Source of the DNA: an uncultured Alphaproteobacteria bacterium | GTDB taxonomy: Bacteria; Pseudomonadota; Alphaproteobacteria; RF32; CAG-239 | Length of the DNA: 45,892 nucleotides | Direction of reading: 5' to 3' | Assembly (NCBI GenBank): GCA_944392315.1 | Contig: CALXWH010000011.1 | Location: forward strand, 1-45,892 | Shown here: positions 7,372-15,435 of the stretch, piece by piece | How the letters are laid out: each line of letters starts with the position of its first letter | Position numbering within the stretch: the first letter of the stretch is position 1 | Notes under the pieces: model-generated | What the model was told of the DNA's origin: nothing | What the model saw: the letters and a program-made list of their open reading frames with translations, nothing else | The model's database searches: none | Translations under genes and position numbers: made by a program

Positions 7372-10300
7372 ATGAGTAAAATATTGAAATATTTTTATAG
7401 AGGTTTGCCTCTCTTTGTTCTGTTAGTTATTTGTGTATTTGCTCTTCCTGCTCATGCTAGTTGGTGGGATTCACTTAAAGATGCCGCATTGAATGCCGCC
7501 GGAAAAGCTGCTGCTGCACTTTTGGGTATTGATACAGAAGATAATTGCACCCCGCCTTCCATGGATTCAACTAGTTGTCTTTTTTGCCCTATGTTTAAAA
7601 TCATTTTTAATGCTTGTAGTTTAGTTGCAGCAAAATCTTACCAAGCATTTTCTTCAGACTTGGGACAATTGGTCTTAGTATTTTTGAGCGTTTCTTTGGC
7701 TTTGATTATCTTACGCAATATCGCTGCTATGGGCTCTAAAGATCCTAGTGCCTTATTAAATGATCTCTTTAAGAAAACTTTCGTTTGTATTGCTATTTAT
7801 ATTATCATTGCTCAGGATTATTACCATATCCTCAATTTAACCCTAACGCCTATTTTTGAAACCGGCTTTGCTTTTGTTAAAACTGGCACTACGGCTTGTG
7901 CTAATGCTGGAGGTGTTATCGGTTATTCGGGTTCCGCAAGTTCTGGAGGAGAAGGCGGATTACCAATGGCTGTCGGTACATCTATTGTATGTGCTGTGGA
8001 AGATATTGAACGCAAAATAAACGCATTATTTGAGTTTGGCGATTGGGCTCTTTGCCTCGGAAATGGTCCAAACCGCGTTTTTCATATTTTACCGAATCCT
8101 GTCTTTATTCTGGATGGAATTATTCTTTATATTGCCGGTATCTTTTTCATGGTAACGTATCCTTGGATTATGGGTGATGCTGTTTTGCAATTTGGTATAG
8201 CAACGGCTATTCTTCCTTTTGCCGTTTGTGGCTATGCCTTTAGTGGAACACGGAGTTATTTATCTAAGGTCTTTTCTTGGTTACTTAATTCTTTGTTTGT
8301 TTTCATATTCATGGCTATTTTGATTATGTGTATCTTAGGTTATATCGGAGACTTACTCGGTGCTGCTATGACTAACGGACTGGCAGATCCGGAAAAGGTG
8401 TTTACTGATCCTAACCAAGGAATTGCCTTTTATGGTCCGAATATGCTCAAAATTATTTTTATCTTGGTTATCGGATGGGCTTATATGCCTGCTATTGCTG
8501 ACTTAGCGGAACAATTTGCCGGAGGCTCTGGATTAAGTGCCGCTGGAAAAATCGGCGCTGCCGTAAGAAATAGTATTGACGAAAAAACTCGTAAGGCTGC
8601 CGATTGGGGGGTCGGAGCTGCCGGAAATGCTGCTAAAACCGCCGGAAGGGTTACTAAACGCCGTGTTCAGGCTGGTATTCGGCAAGGTGTTATGGCTGGT
8701 GTAAACACCTTTGGTAAAGCGAATGCTGCTGGTGGGAAGTCTATTAGTTTTGCAGGTATCAAGTTTCAAACTCAACGTAATGCCGATGGCTCTCAGGTTT
8801 TACGTAGAGAATTTCGCTCTATAACAGGCCGCCGTCATGTTATGATTTCTGATAAATATTCCACTATAAAAAAGGAATACGCTAATAAATCCGGACGAGA
8901 GATTAAAAGTGAAGTTAAATTTAAACATGGATTTTTGCAAAATCATCTTATTGATGATGGTACCGGAAAAATAAATGTCGGCGCTGTGCAAACACTCTTG
9001 AATTCACCGCTTGCACAAGATCCTGAATATAAAAAAGCATTGATGTCGCAGCTTGCCGTAGAAATTATTAAGAAAAAAACAGGTAAAGATATTGGCGCTT
9101 ATTACGCCTCTCGCAATATACAATTTGATCCGAATGATCCGTATAATCTACACGTGGAGCAAAAAGATAATACCGGCAAAACAACCAGTTTTGGTATGAA
9201 AATTGATGCGGCGACAGGACAAGTTGCTATTCAGTTCCACCGCGAACGAGACAGAAACAGATTTGAAAATCTGGGTCATAATGTTAATCAGGCTCGGAAA
9301 CGTACCGGTAGAGCTATCAATATTGCTGCTGTCAGTGCTCTTATTCAAGCTACCGGAACAGCGGTTCCGGGGGTCGGATATATTGCGAAGCTACCGGGGG
9401 GACTTATTTCTTATACGGCTAAAGTTGACGGTTCAGGACAAAGATTTTATGAACGTGAAGCCAGAAAATATCTCTTCTTTGGAGCAAAAACAAAGAAAAT
9501 ATACGATAAAGACGGTGTTGAAATTGAACATGATACGACTCGCAAATATATGAAACACGTTCAAAAAATGTTAGACATTCAAAACAAAATATCTTCTACT
9601 CCCGGAGCAACGGCTACTGCTACTGGCGGTGAAATGGTTACAATCGGAAATAAAATTTATGCAAGCCATGTGGATGCTTCTACCGGAGAAATTTATTATA
9701 CTCTGTCCGAAGTGAAAGGCGCGAAAACCTTAAAAGTTACTACTCTTTATAAAAATGAAACTATTGTAGAATATCAAGATAAAGACGGACATGTTCTTAG
9801 GGATGGGAATGGGGTACCTCTTTCTAGAAAAGAATCTATTGATATTAACCAGAAAATCAAAAAAGATATTTCTGGTACACAGACCGTTTCTCATGGTAGT
9901 AGTTCATCTACGGTTGTCAATGAAAAGTATTCTGCTGAATATGAAACTATCTTTGATAACGGACTGGTAAATATTACAACAACTGGATATAAAACTGAAG
10001 GTGATTTGCGAAAAGGTCTGGCAAAGACAGCCGGTGAAAAAACTGTATATAAATTTTCACAATTTGCTCAACAAGGTCATGACCATTTTGCAGATAAGAT
10101 GGATGGTAACCAGATTATTGAAAATGATGGCACGATTGCTCGGGATATGGATCCGGCGTTTGCAGGGCATGATGGTTATAAAGGTGATTTACTCTATGGG
10201 CTTGATGATTTTGCAGGCATACAAAATATTAAAGGACAGAGTGCGCGGGATTATGTGCGTGATGAAATTCTCAAAAAAGGGAGAATCAAAAAAACAAATA

Positions 10301-10482
10301 AACTTAGTTCTGATATAGATTGGACAATGGATAGTTTCTACGTTGCTGATGACCAAGGAAATATTATCGGAAGAGTTGATGGTAGTGGTAATATCTCTGG
10401 CAACAGCGGTTCTAGTATTGGCACGGTTACCGGTGGAATTGCTTATGACTTTTCTGGACATCCTATCGGTCGCGTTCTTTAA
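7372..10482 (+). CDS. VirB6/TrbL-like protein with a very long C-terminal extension, paralog 5
   Basis: The 1036-residue protein starts with a signal peptide (ALPAHAS). The VirB6-like membrane core follows to about residue 395, with CxxC at 69-72 (CLFC) and helices through WAYMPAIADLAEQ. A hydrophilic tail of about 640 residues comes next. The tail begins Ala/Lys rich like the shorter paralogs. It then becomes a mixed beta-rich domain with repeated D-G-rich turns (YDKDG, DKDGHVLRDGNG, DDQGNIIGRVDG) and ends in GHPIGRVL. Rickettsiales VirB6 paralogs also carry long extensions. What the tail does is unknown; I see no toxin motif. GGGAG lies before the ATG. A terminator follows the gene, closing the operon. 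Confidence 0.78.
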   Translation: MSKILKYFYRGLPLFVLLVICVFALPAHASWWDSLKDAALNAAGKAAAALLGIDTEDNCTPPSMDSTSCLFCPMFKIIFNACSLVAAKSYQAFSSDLGQLVLVFLSVSLALIILRNIAAMGSKDPSALLNDLFKKTFVCIAIYIIIAQDYYHILNLTLTPIFETGFAFVKTGTTACANAGGVIGYSGSASSGGEGGLPMAVGTSIVCAVEDIERKINALFEFGDWALCLGNGPNRVFHILPNPVFILDGIILYIAGIFFMVTYPWIMGDAVLQFGIATAILPFAVCGYAFSGTRSYLSKVFSWLLNSLFVFIFMAILIMCILGYIGDLLGAAMTNGLADPEKVFTDPNQGIAFYGPNMLKIIFILVIGWAYMPAIADLAEQFAGGSGLSAAGKIGAAVRNSIDEKTRKAADWGVGAAGNAAKTAGRVTKRRVQAGIRQGVMAGVNTFGKANAAGGKSISFAGIKFQTQRNADGSQVLRREFRSITGRRHVMISDKYSTIKKEYANKSGREIKSEVKFKHGFLQNHLIDDGTGKINVGAVQTLLNSPLAQDPEYKKALMSQLAVEIIKKKTGKDIGAYYASRNIQFDPNDPYNLHVEQKDNTGKTTSFGMKIDAATGQVAIQFHRERDRNRFENLGHNVNQARKRTGRAINIAAVSALIQATGTAVPGVGYIAKLPGGLISYTAKVDGSGQRFYEREARKYLFFGAKTKKIYDKDGVEIEHDTTRKYMKHVQKMLDIQNKISSTPGATATATGGEMVTIGNKIYASHVDASTGEIYYTLSEVKGAKTLKVTTLYKNETIVEYQDKDGHVLRDGNGVPLSRKESIDINQKIKKDISGTQTVSHGSSSSTVVNEKYSAEYETIFDNGLVNITTTGYKTEGDLRKGLAKTAGEKTVYKFSQFAQQGHDHFADKMDGNQIIENDGTIARDMDPAFAGHDGYKGDLLYGLDDFAGIQNIKGQSARDYVRDEILKKGRIKKTNKLSSDIDWTMDSFYVADDQGNIIGRVDGSGNISGNSGSSIGTVTGGIAYDFSGHPIGRVL

Positions 10483-10495
10483 TCTCTGATTTTAT

Positions 10496-10536
10496 AAACC
10501 TTCTACTTTTTGTTATTACAAAAGTAGAAGGTTTTT
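10496..10536 (+). terminator. Intrinsic terminator closing the VirB6-like operon
   Basis: A long perfect stem (AAACCTTCTACTTTT paired with AAAAGTAGAAGGTTT) around a short loop, followed by T residues, lies directly after the 1036-residue VirB6-like gene. Confidence 0.85.
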
Positions 10537-10659
10537 GTCCTTTTCCCCCTCTATTTTGTTTAAATCTAATCATTTAACTTATATATTTCTCTTTTGCCCT
10601 TTTCTAACCTCCTCATATCATTGACAAAAGTTATACATATTTGAAGGATTTTTGTTTTT

Positions 10660-10689
10660 TTGACTTGCATATTTTTTTGGCAATATTAT
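10660..10689 (+). promoter_or_regulatory. Candidate sigma70 promoter of the HTH regulator
   Basis: TTGACT (10660-10665) and TATTAT (10684-10689) are separated by 18 bases, 38 bases before the regulator's ATG. A second perfect TTGACA at 10621 has no matching -10 at normal spacing. Confidence 0.45.
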
Positions 10690-10726
10690 TATTAAGTAAA
10701 ATTATTTTCATGTGAGGTGTATTGCT

Positions 10727-11701
10727 ATGGAAGAAATCGTATTTCCGAACCAAATCAGAATTAACCGTAAAATGCGCGGTGTTTCTATGCAGGATTTAGC
10801 TGATAGATTGGGGATTAGCCTTTCTGCTATCTCTAAAATTGAAAAAGGTTACAGACGTCTTAACCAAGAGCAACTTATTTTAGTTGCTGAAGTTTTAGAC
10901 TGTTCCTTACAAGATTTATATGTTAATGAACAAAATTCTCAGCATGAAGTTGTTATGGCTTGGAAAAAAGAACAAGAACGTCGTCAGGAAATAAATAAAA
11001 GTAGCGGTTTGAAAGTTTTAGGTGCCGCTTTAAGATATATCCGAAATGAAAAATCTTTAACCTTAATTGAGGTAGCGGAAAATGCAGATATGACTCTTTC
11101 GGTTTATCATCGTATTGAAATGGGACAACGCGAAGTTTCTGATAAAGAGTATAAAAGTATTGCAAAAGCCTTAGGCATGGAAGTTGATGCCTTAAAAGAA
11201 GAAATTAAAAAACTTGATGCCGCAGGCGCTTTGGAAGAAATTATTGCCCATAATGATACGAAATATAAAGTCCAAAATATTGTTCGGGCTTCTAATGAGC
11301 ATAGCAACAGTTATATTGACCTTGAAACACTAAAAGTTCCTGTATTTGGTACATCTGGTGTTGATGGATCTATTGTCGTTGATAAATCTTTTGTTTCTAA
11401 AGAAGCTTTTAAGCCGGCAAATTTGTCTGATAAACGAGATGTTTATGGTGTTAGCTTGTGTACTAGAAGATTAGGTTCTATCTTATCTAATCGTGCCGTT
11501 ATGTTTGTGGCACCTAGTGAAGTTGCCAGCGTTGGTGATATTGCTCTTTATTACCAAACAGACCAAGAAGCTTTTGTGGTTAGTATGAGGGAAGATGAAA
11601 CAGGACAGCTTTATGGTTTAATGTGGAATCCGGAAGAGAGAATTTATTTCAGCAATGATGATTTCAAAAAAATACATAAAGTCGTTGACATTGCTTTGTA
11701 G
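10727..11701 (+). CDS. Transcriptional regulator with two HTH_XRE domains and a degenerate S24-like domain
   Basis: The 324-residue protein has two tandem Cro/C1-type helix-turn-helix domains, at about residues 5-65 (DLADRLGISLSAISKIEKG) and 100-165 (LIEVAENADMTLSVYHRIE). A C-terminal beta-rich domain begins VPVFGTSGVDG, resembling the LexA/CI S24 fold. The usual GDSM-type serine context is altered (YGVSL), and the lysine strand reads VVSMRED where S24 proteins usually have a VKR-type lysine, so self-cleavage is doubtful. I chose ATG 10727 because GAGGTG at 10714-10719 fits as its ribosome binding site; the upstream GTG at 10712 overlaps that site. It lies between the VirB6-like operon and the acidic-protein cluster and may control one or both. 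Confidence 0.75.
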   Translation: MEEIVFPNQIRINRKMRGVSMQDLADRLGISLSAISKIEKGYRRLNQEQLILVAEVLDCSLQDLYVNEQNSQHEVVMAWKKEQERRQEINKSSGLKVLGAALRYIRNEKSLTLIEVAENADMTLSVYHRIEMGQREVSDKEYKSIAKALGMEVDALKEEIKKLDAAGALEEIIAHNDTKYKVQNIVRASNEHSNSYIDLETLKVPVFGTSGVDGSIVVDKSFVSKEAFKPANLSDKRDVYGVSLCTRRLGSILSNRAVMFVAPSEVASVGDIALYYQTDQEAFVVSMREDETGQLYGLMWNPEERIYFSNDDFKKIHKVVDIAL

Positions 11702-11760
11702 CTTTTGATATCTGCTGTCGTATTTCTTTTCGTTAATCATTTTGAATAAAGGTTGGGATT

Positions 11761-14700
11761 GTGGAAAATTTAAATGATGTAGAATTCGGTAGTGACAAAA
11801 GTGGTGAAGAAGCACCGATTTTGGTTGCACAACGTTATCTGAATATCTTTAGACAAGTTCATATTTTTAATAAAGCTAAAAGAGATGAATTTGATGATGA
11901 ACTTTTAGCTTTACCACAAAATATTACAGACTTCTTTAAAAGAATGCCTGGTGGCCGTTTGCTTGTTGAACATATTGAGAAAGTTAAAACTGAGCGCGGT
12001 ATCGCTTTTGTTAAGGCGAAGAAAGAGGACTTTGAAGAAGGTTCAGGCATGACTGATACGCCGCAGCCTGCCGCAAATGGCACTGTTCAGGCTGTAGCCG
12101 GAAGTGTTACTCTTGATGCTTCTTTTGCCGATGCTCTTGCTCAAGCATTAGCCAATGCGTTTAAGCAATTACCACAATCTCCCGTTGCTACAGCTTCCGG
12201 CACAGGTCCTACCACAATCTCTGCTGATTTTGGAAATGCCTTTGATGTTATTGCTGAAGAAATTCGTACATCTCGCGCATCGTTGCTTGATGTATTAAAA
12301 GAGACACGCAGCATTACTGATTCTGTTATTGCATCTCAAGTTTCTATTTCTCGTATTTTAGAGGGGATTTTGGCTACGCGTGATAGGGATGATACAGATA
12401 TAGCTGATTTAAATAATAGAATTATCGCGTCTCAAGCGTCTATTACAAAATTATTGGAAGGACTTTATACTGCCAGTAATAAGAAAAATGCCGAAATTTC
12501 TGAATATCTGAACGTAGAGAATCGTTTACGTCGCTTTAGAGAAGAAATTACCAGCGATTTGGATATATCTTTACAAAAAATGCAGGAGCTCTTTAGACTT
12601 TGTGCTCAAAGTATTCAGGACAGAAAAGTTATTATTGAAACTCGCCCCTCTCATTCCGGTGAGCAAGCGGAAGTAATTGCCAATGATAGTCATGTAGAAG
12701 TTCCGGCATCTTCTTTTGCAGACAATTCGCGTCACCCAGCAACGGACACGACGGCAACAATGAAAGTTGGAGATGTTTTAACTCAAGTTCAGCAACAGAC
12801 GAAACCTTCTGAACAACGTCAAACGTACCAAGAAGTAGCGCCTCATATTCAGCATGAAAATAAGAATCCAGTATCTACGTCTTTTCACTCTGACAGCACA
12901 GAGGCTATTGTGCGTTCTACTTCTGATTATCCAGTTGATGATACTTTAGCTGAGCATAGAAAGAAGAAAAAGAAGAAGAAAAAAAATAGAGAGAATGTAT
13001 TTATAAATGACAGTCAAGCACCTTTAGGTGTTGTATCTCCTGTTTATACTCCTGTATCTGAACAAGTGGTACAATCTCAGCATGAACCTAAGGTTGCTTC
13101 TGAAGAAAATGTTCAAATTTCTAAGCAGGATAAAAAAGAGCCTCTTCCTTCATTTGATGGTGTTATTCGTAACAAGGCTTTTAAGCATGAAGATCGTTTT
13201 GACAATGTGCACTTAGATGTGCCACCTCTTGATTTGGATGGTGAGAATGAAGCAACTCTATCTCATGAACATATTGCTTCAAAAGCACAAAATGTTTCTG
13301 AGGCAAAAGTATCTGATAATGTTGAAACGCAATCCACCATTTCTAACCAAAAGATTGGCGCTTCTGATGATTTAGATTTTGAGCTCCCTGATGTACCTTC
13401 TGATTTTGCTGATATGTCTGAAGATAATAACTCAACAAATATTGGGCATATTAGTAATTTGTCGGAAACAGCAGATATAGAAGATGATGATCTTGACTTT
13501 GCTTTGCCTGAAGTTAATTTTTCTAATGAAGATATAGCTGATAGTTCATCTTCTATGAGTTTTGATGACATCAGTCAACCAGAGCAAGACTCTGATAAAG
13601 AGATGGATTTTGCTGATAGTTTCAACGACGGCTTAGATTTTTCTCTCCCGGATATAGATGATGGGCCTACTCAGAACAATGAGCTTCAATCTTTCTCAGA
13701 TGGAGCTAGTGCGGATGTAGCTCATTCTGGTGAGGAATATGCGCCTAAAAATCAGGATGAAAGAGATATTGAACCTGATGTTTCGGTATCTCAGCAGCTT
13801 TCCTCTGAGAAAGAAACTGACATAACATCTCCGCTTGATAATTTTATGGCTCTTCACAATGAAGATATTTCTGCTCAGAGTATGCCTCAAGCGACAATGC
13901 CTGTTGCGGATTCATCTGCTTTATCTGACACATTGTCTAATACTGAAAAAGAAGAGGCCGAACCATCTCTTGATGATTTATTAAATGGCACTAAGGATGG
14001 AGAACATCCTATTTCAGAACAATCAATGGCTTCCGCCAATGTTTCTCCTGCTGATACAGATGTTAGTGCATCTGCGCCAGACACCGTATCATCCGCTGAA
14101 GAAACACCTTCATTAGATGATCTTTTAGGTGGGTCTGACAAGAAAGTTATTGCCCCAGATGTTTCTGCTAATCGTGCTCCTACATTAGATGATTTTATGA
14201 ATAGTCATAATCAAGAAATTGAGGCTTCTGATGCTGATATGGCCACACAGTCTGCGGCTAAGGAGCCATCACTTGACGATTTCTTAGCCGAGCCGGCGCA
14301 AACTGATAGTCAGACTAATGTAATTTCTCAAACCGATGAGACTAGTCCTGTTGGTGATGTCGCTATATCATCTTCTCCAGTATCTCATGTATCTGAAGAA
14401 GTTCCTGCTGACACTAATCGGCAAAATTCGCCTCACGAGCATGATGTTCATCAAAGTCGTTATAGTGCAGAGCTTGATAAAATACGCGAAGCTTTAACCT
14501 CTGATAGTGTTGATTTATCTTCTTTGGATCAACCGATAGCGTTGGATGATTACAGTGATGATGAAAATGTTGGAAAAGATGACTATGATGATATTTTATC
14601 CCATCTATCTGAAAGTCATGAGAATACATCTGATACTCATATTGCTTCAGATGCACAGATCTCTCCAACCTTTAATTCTGGCACAACTGCGTCAGCTCCT

Positions 14701-14871
14701 GAGATTTCTCAACAAAATAGTGAAAGCCCTGCTTCTGATGATGATCAAGATTGGGAGTGGGAATATGTTGATGAGAATGGTAATGAAGTTCCTGATGATG
14801 ACGACCAAGACTGGGAATGGGAGTATGTTGAAGATGACGATACAACAAATGCAGATGATAATAAAAAGTAA
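11761..14871 (+). CDS. Large acidic protein with repeated short linear motifs
   Basis: The 1036-residue protein starts at GTG 11761 (AAAGG upstream). A compact N-terminal domain (about residues 20-95, with QRYLNIFRQ and LPQNITDFFKRM) is followed by a predicted helical, coiled-coil-like part (about 160-290). An eight-lysine tract occupies residues 401-408, and a long disordered acidic region comes next. That region carries (D/G)LDFxLP(D/E) three times and P(S/T)LDD(L/F)(L/M) at least four times. The C-terminus holds two identical DQDWEWEYV segments at 995-1003 and 1015-1023. There is no signal peptide or membrane helix. It has no similarity to the other 1036-residue protein here; the equal length is chance. 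I do not recognise a family. It looks like a cytoplasmic scaffold with many docking motifs. Confidence 0.7.
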   Translation: MENLNDVEFGSDKSGEEAPILVAQRYLNIFRQVHIFNKAKRDEFDDELLALPQNITDFFKRMPGGRLLVEHIEKVKTERGIAFVKAKKEDFEEGSGMTDTPQPAANGTVQAVAGSVTLDASFADALAQALANAFKQLPQSPVATASGTGPTTISADFGNAFDVIAEEIRTSRASLLDVLKETRSITDSVIASQVSISRILEGILATRDRDDTDIADLNNRIIASQASITKLLEGLYTASNKKNAEISEYLNVENRLRRFREEITSDLDISLQKMQELFRLCAQSIQDRKVIIETRPSHSGEQAEVIANDSHVEVPASSFADNSRHPATDTTATMKVGDVLTQVQQQTKPSEQRQTYQEVAPHIQHENKNPVSTSFHSDSTEAIVRSTSDYPVDDTLAEHRKKKKKKKKNRENVFINDSQAPLGVVSPVYTPVSEQVVQSQHEPKVASEENVQISKQDKKEPLPSFDGVIRNKAFKHEDRFDNVHLDVPPLDLDGENEATLSHEHIASKAQNVSEAKVSDNVETQSTISNQKIGASDDLDFELPDVPSDFADMSEDNNSTNIGHISNLSETADIEDDDLDFALPEVNFSNEDIADSSSSMSFDDISQPEQDSDKEMDFADSFNDGLDFSLPDIDDGPTQNNELQSFSDGASADVAHSGEEYAPKNQDERDIEPDVSVSQQLSSEKETDITSPLDNFMALHNEDISAQSMPQATMPVADSSALSDTLSNTEKEEAEPSLDDLLNGTKDGEHPISEQSMASANVSPADTDVSASAPDTVSSAEETPSLDDLLGGSDKKVIAPDVSANRAPTLDDFMNSHNQEIEASDADMATQSAAKEPSLDDFLAEPAQTDSQTNVISQTDETSPVGDVAISSSPVSHVSEEVPADTNRQNSPHEHDVHQSRYSAELDKIREALTSDSVDLSSLDQPIALDDYSDDENVGKDDYDDILSHLSESHENTSDTHIASDAQISPTFNSGTTASAPEISQQNSESPASDDDQDWEWEYVDENGNEVPDDDDQDWEWEYVEDDDTTNADDNKK
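14743..14829 (+). repeat. Two-copy DQDWEWEYV coding repeat
   Basis: Two nine-residue copies are separated by 11 residues (period 60 bases) at the end of the acidic protein. The copies are identical in protein sequence but differ at four synonymous third positions (GAT/GAC twice, GAG/GAA, GAA/GAG). This points to an old duplication kept by selection on the peptide. Confidence 0.85.
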
Positions 14872-14924
14872 AAAATATTTGCATTACGGTATATTTTCTT
14901 TATGTTAGATGGTAAGGGGGTATT

Positions 14925-15431
14925 ATGGCTGATAATGATGAGTTGACTGTTACGAAAGAATCTCTTTGGTATATTGATAACTATGTACTCATCAGAGATT
15001 ATTACGATCGTACTGTTTCTAGAATAGCTGCCAGATGCATTCGCCAGGGAAATATCGCTGTTGAAGATTATCCTTTTTATCCGTATATTATTGATGTTTT
15101 GACAGAATTGTGTGAAACCGGAGATTATATTATCAATCATAAAGAATTGCATCCTTTTGTTGAAAAGAAAATTAAAGGTGGGGTGGCTGCTCTCCAAAAA
15201 AACTTAGATTTATATAAACAAGAATTGGAAAGAAATGCTTCGGTTGATATGGCGGCCAAAAAAGATGAAGATTTAAGTGCCGCAAAAGATGCCTTTGGTG
15301 GATTTACAAATCAAGCAGATGATCCTACTAAGGGAGCGGGGCAAAGTATTGATGATGTTGTAGCAAAATTGATGGCAGAACAAGAACAAATTATTGAAAA
15401 CCAGGAAAATGATGAAAGCAAGGGTGACTAA
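14925..15431 (+). CDS. Small acidic cytoplasmic protein of unknown function
   Basis: The 168-residue protein has no signal peptide or membrane helix. An N-terminal helical domain (about 1-105, with SLWYIDNYVLIRDYYDRT and FYPYIIDVLTEL) leads into a Lys/Glu-rich helix and a disordered acidic C-terminus. That C-terminus contains SIDDVVAKLM, loosely like the LDDLL motifs of the upstream protein. AAGGGGG lies 7 bases before the ATG. It sits 53 bases after the acidic protein and 4 bases before the secretin-like lipoprotein, so it belongs to the same cluster. I do not recognise a family. Confidence 0.65.
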   Translation: MADNDELTVTKESLWYIDNYVLIRDYYDRTVSRIAARCIRQGNIAVEDYPFYPYIIDVLTELCETGDYIINHKELHPFVEKKIKGGVAALQKNLDLYKQELERNASVDMAAKKDEDLSAAKDAFGGFTNQADDPTKGAGQSIDDVVAKLMAEQEQIIENQENDESKGD

Positions 15432-15435
15432 AGTG

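Noticed and set aside
9470..10482. YD/RHS-type toxin repeats in the tail of the last VirB6-like protein
   Set aside because: There are scattered D-G turns but no regular YDxxGR repeat spacing and no recognisable toxin domain.
10712..10726. GTG start for the HTH regulator
   Set aside because: The GTG overlaps the GAGGTG ribosome binding site of the ATG at 10727, which is the better start.
7372..14871. The two proteins of exactly 1036 residues might be duplicates
   Set aside because: One is a membrane protein with a beta-rich tail, the other an acidic disordered protein; no shared segments were found, so the equal length is coincidence.
15394..15435. Upstream in-frame start for the secretin-like lipoprotein
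   Set aside because: It lies inside the previous gene and would bury the signal peptide; the ATG at 15436 has a proper ribosome binding site.
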